This document shows positions 1 through 5,712 of a stretch of DNA of 5,988 nucleotides, piece by piece. Made by a program: the position numbers and the translations under genes. The notes under the pieces are model-generated. The model made no database searches and was not told the origin of the DNA. It saw only the letters and a program-made list of their open reading frames with translations. The number at the start of each line of letters is the position of its first letter. Within the stretch, counting starts at the first letter, position 1. This DNA comes from Propionibacteriaceae bacterium (GTDB lineage: Bacteria > Actinomycetota > Actinomycetes > Propionibacteriales > Propionibacteriaceae), in NCBI GenBank assembly GCA_003451975.1, contig DMIX01000295.1, positions 1 through 5,988 of the forward strand. The letters run 5' to 3'.

Positions 1-290
1 GGGTCGGTCTCGACGGTTGGGGTGGGTTGGCGTGGGCGGGCGCTGATGATGTCGGTGAAGACGGTCTGGTCGACTTCGTGGACTTCGATCCGCACGGGGA
101 TGGTCCGGTCGGTGCTGGCGTGGTCGATGATCTGCGGCAGCGATGATCGCCGCCATCGGCCGATTCCTTCTGGTGGGAGCAGGGGGTGGCCGTCGATGGT
201 GGCGTCCACGGTGCCGTCGGCGCGGACTTGGAGCAGGACGGTCGGGATCGTGACCGGCATGGGCACGGGTTCGGGAGTGTGTTTCCTCAT
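1..290 (-). CDS. Hypothetical protein of transfer operon, C-terminus off window
   Basis: This reading frame stays open from an ATG at 290-288 to the left edge, giving 96 visible residues with no stop. The product is not recognised. It opens with a Pro-rich stretch (residues 5-17), then shows alternating hydrophobic residues typical of beta strands: VLLQVRADGTVDATIDG at 18-34 and PVRIEVHEVDQTVFTDII at 65-82. Between them is a short segment with GRWRRSS and a probable helix (SLPQIIDHAS). Codons are rich in third-position G or C, as in the neighbours, which supports real coding. It lies 34 bp downstream of the DUF4192 gene on the same strand, so it is probably the next gene of the operon. The start is uncertain: no good ribosome binding site precedes ATG 290, and in-frame GTG codons at 296 and 311 or ATG 260 are alternatives. 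The function is unknown; I infer only a transfer-operon accessory role. Confidence 0.68.
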   Translation of the reverse strand, partial: MRKHTPEPVPMPVTIPTVLLQVRADGTVDATIDGHPLLPPEGIGRWRRSSLPQIIDHASTDRTIPVRIEVHEVDQTVFTDIISARPRQPTPTVETD

Positions 291-324
291 GCCCACCAGG
301 TGCGCCAGCACGGCGCGCCGGGAG

Positions 325-1431
325 CTACAGCGTGGGTCCGGTGTGCGTCGTCGTTGGACGGGAGCGTCCAGCCTCAGGCGCGAATACGTTGGCTGCCGGG
401 GTGGTGGTCTGGGCGCCGCGGATGTGGGTGATGAGGGCGTGGTGGACGGCCTGGCCGGCGTGTTCCAGAATCCGGCCTCGGACCGAGGGCCAGGCCGAGG
501 GCGGCAGCACTTGGTCGATGACGGCTTCCAGCAACTCGGCAGGCCCGGACGCGCGGAGGCGGGTTGTGGCGGCTTGTGCTCGGGTCAGGGCGATGTTGGC
601 GCTGGCGCCGTCGCCGGCGACCCAGGCTGCGATCCCGGCGATTACTGCCGGCACCGCGGCGAAGCTGCTGGGCGTGTGGTTGAGGACTTCGCTCCACAGC
701 GCCAGATGGCGGGGTGCGGTGGCTTTGGTGATCGACGCGAGCGCGAAGTCTCGGGCGTGCCGGTTCTTCACGAGGTGCGCCAGCTGGGCGGCGTCCGTGG
801 TGCTGATCGGCGTCGCGGGCCGACCTGAGCCGAACGGTGTGCGCGTGTTCAGGTTGCTGTGCAGTAGATCGCGGGTGTGGTTCAGGAGTGCGGGGAGGTC
901 GCGATGTCGCGGGAGGTCGTCGAGGGCCGCCCGGACGGCCTTGGCGAGTTCGGGGTTGTCGGGAGCGCTGGCGAACCGGGCTTCCAGGTCGGCGCGGTGG
1001 GTGAATGTTCGGAGGCCGTGGTGGGCGGCTTCGGCGGTGATGCGGCTCGATGGGTTGAGGCGGCCGTGGGTGCCGTCGGGAAGGCGCCAGGTGTCCTGGT
1101 TGACGAGCATGGTCTGTCGCAGCACGGCGTCGGGAAGGTGGTCGGCGCTGCGTTCCAGGAGCGCCCAGCCCGTCTCGGGGTGTTGGGTGTAGGCGATCAG
1201 GGTCGCGTCGGCGGTCGGGAACCGTGCCCAGATGCGATCCAGCACATCCTCGGCCGCACCCCTCTGCTGCATTTCGGCGAGATCGGCTCGGGCGGTCACC
1301 TGGACCTGGTGGTCGTCGATGACGACGATCACCAGTGATTCCTCGGGGGTGAAGCCGACCAGGTAGGGCACGAGTTGGGCCATGTCGGCCGGGCTGTCGA
1401 GACGGAACCGGGGAATCTGGGTGTCGCTCAT
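325..1431 (-). CDS. DUF4192 domain-containing protein
   Basis: This 368-residue soluble protein belongs to the actinobacterial DUF4192 family, whose biochemical role is not established. The hallmark N-terminal motif is clear at residues 20-38 (LVPYLVGFTPEESLVIVVI). It is followed by a predicted alpha/beta core that includes TLIAYTQHPETGWALLE at 77-93. A second family-like segment is AAWVAGDGASANIALTRA at 268-285. A tail of about 30 Pro/Thr-rich residues ends the protein. No signal peptide or membrane segment is seen. The frame is open back to 1560, but ATG 1431 is chosen because it overlaps the ATPase stop codon (ATGA, 1428-1431), has GGAAGGA about 8 bases upstream, and puts the conserved motif near the N-terminus. 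The overlap implies translational coupling to the VirB4-type gene, so a role in or alongside conjugation is inferred. The family assignment is from recalled motifs, not a search. Confidence 0.88.
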   Translation of the reverse strand: MSDTQIPRFRLDSPADMAQLVPYLVGFTPEESLVIVVIDDHQVQVTARADLAEMQQRGAAEDVLDRIWARFPTADATLIAYTQHPETGWALLERSADHLPDAVLRQTMLVNQDTWRLPDGTHGRLNPSSRITAEAAHHGLRTFTHRADLEARFASAPDNPELAKAVRAALDDLPRHRDLPALLNHTRDLLHSNLNTRTPFGSGRPATPISTTDAAQLAHLVKNRHARDFALASITKATAPRHLALWSEVLNHTPSSFAAVPAVIAGIAAWVAGDGASANIALTRAQAATTRLRASGPAELLEAVIDQVLPPSAWPSVRGRILEHAGQAVHHALITHIRGAQTTTPAANVFAPEAGRSRPTTTHTGPTL

Positions 1432-2939
1432 CGGAGTGTTCCTTCCATGAGGTGCGGCGTGGGTGTGCGTGCCGCTGCGCGGCTGCTGGTGTCGAACAGG
1501 GCGAGTTCGGCGGGATGGAGTTGGTGCTGGCAGATAAAGCTGCGGGACTTGATCCGCCACAGCCCTTGGCCGACGCCGAGGTTCGGCAACAGCTGTTGTT
1601 CGGTACCGCTGAGGCCGAGCGCGGTCGCGGTCGCCCCTAACTGGTCAGACTCTTGCCGGTACACGATCCGGGTCTCGGCGTTCGCCAGCAGTGAGTTGGC
1701 CAGGGAGCGCATGGCGGAGCCTTGGTCGCCCACGTTGTCGAGGTCGCCGAGGCGGTGGAAGATCAGCATGTTCGCCAGCCCGTAGTGCCTCGCGAGCCGC
1801 CAGTGGGCGTCCATCCGGCGCAGCAGCGACGGATAGCTCATCAATCGCCATGCCTCGTCATAGATGACCCACCGCTGCCCGCCGTTCGGGTCGAGTAGCG
1901 CGGACTCCATCCACGCCGACGAACACGTCATCAACACCGAGATCAGGGTCGAACTTTCGGTCACTCTGGACAGGTCGAGGGAGATCATCGGCAAGCTCGG
2001 GTCGAACGCCACGGTCGAGGGGCCGTCGAACAGCCCAGCGAGATCGCCTGCGACCAGGCGGCGCAGCGCGTGGCCGACGAGCCGGCCATCCTCAGCCAGC
2101 CGGCCGTCGGCATCCGAGCTGGGGTTGAGGATGTGATCGACGACCATCGGCAGGATCGGCACCCGGTTCTCTCGCACCGTGTGGGTGAGAGCCAGGTCGA
2201 TCGCGGTGTGCTCCAACGGCGACAGGCCCCGAGCGAGCACGGTCTCGGCAAGTGCCCCGATCAGGTCGCGACGGCGAGATGCGACGGTGCTGGCCCACTG
2301 CTCATCCGACAGGCCAGTCGGTCGGTGGCCCTCATCGAGGGGGTTCAGCCGGGTGTTGAGCCCGTGGCCGAGCACGAGGGCCCGGCCACCGACCGCGTTC
2401 GCAACCGCAGTGTGTTCACCCTTCGGATCGCCGGGCACATAGACACGCCGGTTGAAAGGAAGCGACCTCGTGTACAGCGACTTCGCCAACGAGGACTTGC
2501 CCGAGCCGACGATCCCGGCCAACACGACATTCGGCGCGGTGATCAGGCCGCGGGAGTACAACACCCACGGGTCGTAGACGAACGACCCCCCGCTGTAGAG
2601 ATCCTGGCCAACGAACACGCCATCGGCACCCAAACCGCCTTCGGCCACGAACGGATACGCCCCCGCCAACGTCGCGGACGTGTCCTGATGCCGGGTCAGC
2701 CGGAACCGGCCCGGCGACCGCAGCGTCGCTGGACCGGGCTCACCCGCCCGCGGCAGGAACGTGGTCTCTCGCCGCTCGGCCCGCTCCCGCTCAGCTTTCA
2801 CTCTCGCGGCCGCGAGTTCGGCCTTGCGCTGCTCGGCGTGCAACCTGGCCTCGGCTCGGCGGCGCTGCTTCCGCAGCCGGCGGCGTTCCTTCGCCGGAGC
2901 AACCAGAACAGCGGTGTGCAGCCGCTCCCGCTCGCTCAC
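1428..2939 (-). CDS. VirB4/TraC-type conjugative transfer ATPase
   Basis: This 503-residue ATP-binding protein matches the motor ATPases that power type IV secretion and mating-channel assembly on the cytoplasmic side of the membrane. An Arg/Lys/Glu/Ala-rich helical region, probably a coiled coil, covers about residues 12-58. The P-loop is GIVGSGKS at 142-149, a DPKGE motif follows at 171-175, and Walker B is WVIYDEAW at 357-364. The stretch HRLGDLDNVGDQ (395-406) and the segment IVYRQESDQ (425-433) are typical of VirB4 C-terminal domains. Classical VirB4 proteins are near 800 residues. This one lacks the large N-terminal domain, which may be supplied by the SCO6880-family protein encoded upstream. 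The start is GTG 2939, whose GTGA overlaps the stop of the previous gene, with a GGGGG tract about 8 bases before it. Its own stop overlaps the DUF4192 start. No ATPase motif residue appears to be missing, so the gene should be functional. Confidence 0.93.
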   Translation of the reverse strand: MSERERLHTAVLVAPAKERRRLRKQRRRAEARLHAEQRKAELAAARVKAERERAERRETTFLPRAGEPGPATLRSPGRFRLTRHQDTSATLAGAYPFVAEGGLGADGVFVGQDLYSGGSFVYDPWVLYSRGLITAPNVVLAGIVGSGKSSLAKSLYTRSLPFNRRVYVPGDPKGEHTAVANAVGGRALVLGHGLNTRLNPLDEGHRPTGLSDEQWASTVASRRRDLIGALAETVLARGLSPLEHTAIDLALTHTVRENRVPILPMVVDHILNPSSDADGRLAEDGRLVGHALRRLVAGDLAGLFDGPSTVAFDPSLPMISLDLSRVTESSTLISVLMTCSSAWMESALLDPNGGQRWVIYDEAWRLMSYPSLLRRMDAHWRLARHYGLANMLIFHRLGDLDNVGDQGSAMRSLANSLLANAETRIVYRQESDQLGATATALGLSGTEQQLLPNLGVGQGLWRIKSRSFICQHQLHPAELALFDTSSRAAARTPTPHLMEGTLR

Positions 2940-3763
2940 AGCGACAACCCCCGACGACCCGCCTCGCCACCGGCGGCGGGGCTGGTGAACCAGTCACAGC
3001 CCGCCGGTCCGGCGCTGCGGCGTGGTGGCGCTGCTTTGGTGGCCGTTGTCGTGGCGTCGGTCGCGGGACCGACAGTGAACGGGGTGTCGATGCCGAGCAG
3101 CGCCGGGTCTGGTAGCGCGGTGGCTTCGCGGTAGAGACCGACATGACCCAGCAGCGAACTGTAGGTCAGGGTGTACACGTCCTGGGTCGCGGTCCGGTCC
3201 GCCGCACCAGCCTGCGGCCGGTCGTAGACGTGCCCGTTGGCGATCGCCGCTTCCACGGTCTCGTCGCCGTAGTCGTAGCCGGCCAGGTGCTCGAACGCCG
3301 CATCAACGCCCTGAGCGTCGATCAGATCGAGGACCTCATCGGCCTCATCGCCTTGGAGGAACACCACACTGATCCACCGTCGCACCGGCTCCTCCGCCAC
3401 CGGCTCAGGTGCGGGTTCGGGGTGCCAGGCGATCCGCCCGGCGGCAATGAACCCGGCCGAGAGTCGGTCGTCGGCCCGGTCGACCAGCAGGGCGCACTGG
3501 CGCAACTCCTCAGCCGCCGCGAGCGCGTCCCGCACCCCGGCGTCGTGATCGCCGTCGTCGTCGAAAGCGTGAGCAGCCTTGCGTTCATGGACATCGGCGA
3601 GCTGCTCCAACGACTGCCGCAGCGACCGGATACCCGAAGACAGGTCCCCGATCACCCCATACATCTCGGCAGGCCGCTCGAAGGTTCTACTCGCGTGTCC
3701 CAGGCCCCGCAGGGCCTGGGACGCCTCAGCGGCGTCGACGGTCGGATCGGTGAACGTGGGCAT
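2936..3763 (-). CDS. Conserved-looking hypothetical protein of transfer operon, two-part
   Basis: The product is 275 residues of unknown function. It looks like two modules. Residues 1-113 are mostly helical and rich in Ala, Leu and Asp (MPTFTDPTVDAAEAS at the start, LSSGIRSLRQSLEQLADVHE at 41-60). A Pro/Glu linker (114-128) leads to an alpha/beta segment at 129-212 containing WISVVFLQGDEADEVLDLID, then GYDYGDE, NGHVYD and DVYTLTYSSLLGHVGLY. A Thr/Ala/Pro-rich tail follows. I recall similar segments in hypothetical proteins beside actinobacterial T4SS genes, but cannot name a family. No signal peptide, membrane span or catalytic motif is evident. ATG 3763 is the second of two adjacent ATGs (3766 and 3763); it has AGGAGG at a 6-base spacing. 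The frame extends upstream to 4105, but that part overlaps the opposite-strand gene and is unlikely to be translated. The stop overlaps the ATPase start (GTGA), so the two are probably translated together. An inverted repeat lies within codons 14-23. Confidence 0.85.
   Translation of the reverse strand: MPTFTDPTVDAAEASQALRGLGHASRTFERPAEMYGVIGDLSSGIRSLRQSLEQLADVHERKAAHAFDDDGDHDAGVRDALAAAEELRQCALLVDRADDRLSAGFIAAGRIAWHPEPAPEPVAEEPVRRWISVVFLQGDEADEVLDLIDAQGVDAAFEHLAGYDYGDETVEAAIANGHVYDRPQAGAADRTATQDVYTLTYSSLLGHVGLYREATALPDPALLGIDTPFTVGPATDATTTATKAAPPRRSAGPAGCDWFTSPAAGGEAGRRGLSL
3697..3722. repeat. Perfect 11-bp inverted repeat with 4-base loop, inside a gene
   Basis: The arms GTCCCAGGCCC (3697-3707) and GGGCCTGGGAC (3712-3722) are exact reverse complements around the loop CGCA. 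In the leftward transcript the loop reads UGCG closed by a C-G pair, which belongs to the UNCG class of unusually stable RNA tetraloops. The hairpin would occupy nucleotides 42-67 of the 2936-3763 coding region (residues ASQALRGLGH). It could slow ribosomes, end transcription early or act as an RNA-binding target. It could also be a by-product of GC-rich codons. The fold is read directly from the sequence; the role is speculation. Confidence 0.8.
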
Positions 3764-3769
3764 CATGGA

Positions 3770-3777
3770 CCTCCTCC
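3770..3777 (-). promoter_or_regulatory. Strong ribosome binding site before tandem ATG codons
   Basis: Read leftwards the sequence is GGAGGAGG, followed by TCC and then ATGATG. The extended Shine-Dalgarno serves either ATG: the inner AGGAGG (3770-3775) is 6 bases from ATG 3763, and the outer GGAGG (3773-3777) is 6 bases from ATG 3766. It decides the start of the 2936-3763 gene, whose frame would otherwise run upstream to 4105. A strong site here suggests independent translation initiation rather than coupling to the SCO6880-family gene, which ends 473 bases upstream. Confidence 0.8.
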
Positions 3778-3890
3778 AACGGTCGTACGCTGCGGAGGTG
3801 CGCCCGCCGATCCCAGGGAGGACCCAGACCCCAGCCCTCGCGGCGTCACGCCCAGCTAGCGGCGATGAGATCATGGTGCGAACGACTGCG

Positions 3891-3895
3891 GGAGG
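3891..3895 (+). promoter_or_regulatory. Ribosome binding site of the rightward small gene
   Basis: GGAGG lies 6 bases before ATG 3902, the best spacing for initiation. An in-frame TGA at 3866-3868 and the lack of any ATG, GTG or TTG between it and 3902 make this start the only sensible one. The site is the main evidence that the small opposite-strand frame is a real gene. Confidence 0.8.
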
Positions 3896-3901
3896 TGCCT
3901 G

Positions 3902-4168
3902 ATGGGGAGCTGGGGCGAGTTCATTGTCGATGTCATGAAGGATGGGAGGCGTAACCGACACCTGAGTACCGTCTTTGAGGGATACGACGCCGCTGCCAGC
4001 ATCAGCTTGGGGGTACTCACTGACGCACTCGACAGGATCGAAGCGAAGGTAGACGCGGGGAAGAGTCTGTCTACGGAGGAGAAGACCATGCGTACCGAGT
4101 TGCACGTGATCAAGTCCAAGATCGAACGGAAGCTGGCCGAGTACTGGAAGGCGACCTACGAGGGCTGA
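3902..4168 (+). CDS. Small hypothetical protein, probable inserted accessory gene
   Basis: The gene encodes 88 residues and belongs to no family I recognise. The N-terminal part (MGSWGEFIVDVMKDGRRNRH) is mixed. From about residue 33 the protein is probably all-helical: a first helix around 33-52 (ISLGVLTDALDRIEAKVD), a turn at AGKSLST, and a long charged helix at 58-86 that ends in LAEYWKATYEG and may form a coiled coil or dimerise. There is no signal peptide, membrane segment or cysteine. It is the only rightward gene in a leftward transfer operon. By hand count its G+C is about 58% (154 of 267) against about 70% nearby, and about 80% of codons end in G or C. These features suggest later acquisition. 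It is preceded by a good ribosome binding site at 3891. Possible roles include a regulator, an antitoxin-like or defence-related small protein, or entry exclusion; none is supported by a motif. Confidence 0.78.
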   Translation: MGSWGEFIVDVMKDGRRNRHLSTVFEGYDAAASISLGVLTDALDRIEAKVDAGKSLSTEEKTMRTELHVIKSKIERKLAEYWKATYEG

Positions 4169-4179
4169 CTACTGTGAGC

Positions 4180-4193
4180 CGCCCTGCTGGGCG
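4180..4193. terminator. Short hairpin in convergent gap, possible terminator
   Basis: CGCCC (4180-4184) and GGGCG (4189-4193) pair perfectly around the loop TGCT, 12 bases after the rightward gene's stop. The 70-bp gap 4169-4238 also holds GAGTC (4211-4215) with its complement GACTC (4223-4227). The gap lies between convergent stop codons, where terminators are expected. The stems are short and no T-run follows in either direction, so this is a weak candidate only. Confidence 0.25.
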
Positions 4194-4238
4194 AGTCCAG
4201 GAAGGCCGGTGAGTCAGAGGAAGACTCTCCTGTAGGCA

Positions 4239-5705
4239 CTACACCTTCCGGCAGAGCGGGAGAGCAGCCGCCGTGAACCCGGCGGCCTGTTGACCGACGA
4301 GGAGCCGGGTCTCGCAGGAGGCCTGGATCGCGGCTTGCTCGATCGCGGCCACGGCGGCGTCGAGTTCCTCGGCGGTGGGCGCGGATACGGCGATGAGGCC
4401 GGTGTAGCGCAGGATGCCGTGGCCGGCGGTGAGGTCGGCCTCTTGTTGGAGGACATCGCCGTACTCGGCGGTTTGGGAGGCGTCCTCGATCTGGCCGATC
4501 TTCGCGCGTTGGGCTTGGTCGGAGATGTGTTCGACCTTCTTCTTGCGGATGTCACGAACAGCAGCATCGGCGCGCATCGGGGTGCAGATCAGCGTGAACG
4601 CCCGTTGCACACCGGTGGACAACAGCACCGGCGATAAGAACCCGGGGTACACCAGAGATCGTGGCCACTCCGAGATCCAGAGGACGGCGTGGTGGGCAGA
4701 GTCAGTTCGTAGCCGTCCCCAGGTTTCGGTCACGGCGACCGGCCCCGCGGTGGCCAGCGACTGTCCGAGTTGTCCATGCCGTTCCAGGGTGGCGGCGATG
4801 GCCGGGTCGTAGGCGGAGCGCAGCATCACCGCGATCTGCCCTGGCGTCAGCCACCCCGAGGGTGACAGGTCGGCGGAGCGGAGTGCGGCGACGAGGGTGT
4901 TCATCTCCTGGCGCAGGACGGCGGCAGCACCGCGGATTCCGCCGCCGGCAGTCCTGATCTGCCGCGCCGATGTTCTCATGTCGAGGCTGAGCGACAGCGT
5001 GGTGGCGTGGCGTTCACCAGCCGGGCCCGCCCGGCGGATCAACTCGGCGTAGGTGTCGGCCGCCCAGGACCCGTCCGCGGTGCCGTGCGCGGCCCACCAT
5101 TCGGCCAGGCCGGTGCCGGAGTCCGGCAGGGTCCGCTCCAAGACCTGAAGGGTGGCGATCCGTCCGGAGCGGCAGACGGTGGCCAGGACACGTCCCCAGG
5201 AGGTGACGCGCCGTTCCTGTTCGGAGGGATCGAGGAGCACGAAGGCCGGATGGCTCACTTCACACACCGCGGTGAGGGTCGCTTGGTGGGGGTCGTGGAT
5301 CATCCCGGCGCCGGTGGCGGGGTCGGTGTACTCCCTCAGGCGCGCCTGGTCGCCGGGCAGCGCGAGGGTTCCGGCCGGACGCGGGACGACGATCCTGCGC
5401 CGGTACAACAGCTGCCCGCCAGTGGCGCGCCACATCCACCAGCACGCCACCGGCAACCATTCGACCATCGGCCGCCCCGCGACCGGTGTCCACGTCAGCA
5501 CGGCAGCGAGCACCCAGATCGGCGCGGTGTACGTAAGCAGCAGCCCACCACCGAAATAGAACGCGCCGACCAGCGTGACGCCGCCTATGGCGAGCGTGAC
5601 GAGTTGGGCCAGGGACAGGCCGAGAAGGATGCCGCGGCGGGTGAGCCTGGAGAACTTCACCGGCACCAGCTCGCCAGCGGTCGGGGTGTCGGGCTGCTTC
5701 GACAT
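4239..5705 (-). CDS. SCO6880-family T4SS membrane protein (PrgI/VirB3-like N-terminus)
   Basis: This 488-residue protein resembles the actinobacterial SCO6880 family found beside VirB4-type ATPases in conjugative elements. After a short polar N-terminus (VPVKFSRLTRRG at 14-25) come two hydrophobic segments, about 25-49 and 54-73, as in VirB3/PrgI-type proteins. The remainder is a large cytoplasmic domain, including AFVLLDPSEQERRVTSWGRV at 154-173 and AVTETWGRLRTDSAHHAVLW at 324-343. A basic/charged segment follows (RDIRKKKVEHISDQAQRAKIG, about 384-404). I infer that the soluble part corresponds to the N-terminal domain of classical VirB4, because the nearby ATPase lacks it. It likely sits in the inner membrane and docks the ATPase. 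No P-loop is seen. The start is ATG 5705, with AAGGAG (5716-5721) 10 bases upstream; the frame is open to the window edge, but that extension is Arg/Pro-rich and runs antisense-like through another frame's coding. The previous gene ends 7 bp upstream, so the two are co-transcribed. Confidence 0.87.
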   Translation of the reverse strand: MSKQPDTPTAGELVPVKFSRLTRRGILLGLSLAQLVTLAIGGVTLVGAFYFGGGLLLTYTAPIWVLAAVLTWTPVAGRPMVEWLPVACWWMWRATGGQLLYRRRIVVPRPAGTLALPGDQARLREYTDPATGAGMIHDPHQATLTAVCEVSHPAFVLLDPSEQERRVTSWGRVLATVCRSGRIATLQVLERTLPDSGTGLAEWWAAHGTADGSWAADTYAELIRRAGPAGERHATTLSLSLDMRTSARQIRTAGGGIRGAAAVLRQEMNTLVAALRSADLSPSGWLTPGQIAVMLRSAYDPAIAATLERHGQLGQSLATAGPVAVTETWGRLRTDSAHHAVLWISEWPRSLVYPGFLSPVLLSTGVQRAFTLICTPMRADAAVRDIRKKKVEHISDQAQRAKIGQIEDASQTAEYGDVLQQEADLTAGHGILRYTGLIAVSAPTAEELDAAVAAIEQAAIQASCETRLLVGQQAAGFTAAALPLCRKV

Positions 5706-5712
5706 GCGCGGT

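Larger units (their letters stand above)
3767..3901. promoter_or_regulatory. Divergent intergenic region, probable promoter location
   Basis: This 135-bp stretch separates the leftward 2936-3763 gene from the rightward 3902-4168 gene. The rightward gene has no co-directional gene before it in the window, so its promoter should lie here; a leftward promoter is possible too. I see no convincing -35/-10 pair on either strand. TACGCT at 3786-3791 fits the loose TANNNT pattern but has no good partner. A near-repeat, TGCGGAGGTGC (3791-3801) and TGCGGGAGGTGC (3887-3898), is present; its second copy contains the ribosome binding site of the rightward gene. The call rests on gene arrangement only. Confidence 0.4.

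Noticed and set aside
22..828. Rightward open frame (268 codons) opposite the left-edge and DUF4192 genes
   Set aside because: It has shadow-like composition, no ribosome binding site, and conflicts with two better-supported leftward genes.
332..1338. Rightward open frames at 332-1192 and 877-1338
   Set aside because: Both are antisense to the DUF4192 gene, have low-complexity Gly/Val/Arg content, and match no family.
2070..3134. Long rightward open frame (354 codons) opposite the ATPase gene
   Set aside because: It is antisense to a gene with clear Walker motifs and carries no recognisable domain. It is Arg/Pro/Gly-rich as expected of frame shadows in 70% G+C DNA.
3772..3822. Possible masking of the GGAGGA ribosome binding site by UCCUCC (3822-3817) in the leftward leader
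   Set aside because: The pairing is only six bases, the loop is long, and flanking bases do not extend it. Purine/pyrimidine tracts of this kind occur by chance in such DNA.
3143..3859. Rightward open frame (238 codons) opposite the 2936-3763 gene
   Set aside because: The leftward frame has the strong ribosome binding site, the stop/start overlap with the ATPase and more protein-like sequence.
3767..4105. Upstream extension of the 2936-3763 frame to 4105
   Set aside because: It would overlap the opposite-strand 88-codon gene and has no good start signal. GGAGGAGG at 3770-3777 places the start at 3763 or 3766.
4312..4360. Repeated GATCGCGGC motif near 4329 and 4344
   Set aside because: It encodes the Ala/Ile-rich helix AAIEQAAIQA in the SCO6880-family protein, so the repeat follows from the protein sequence.
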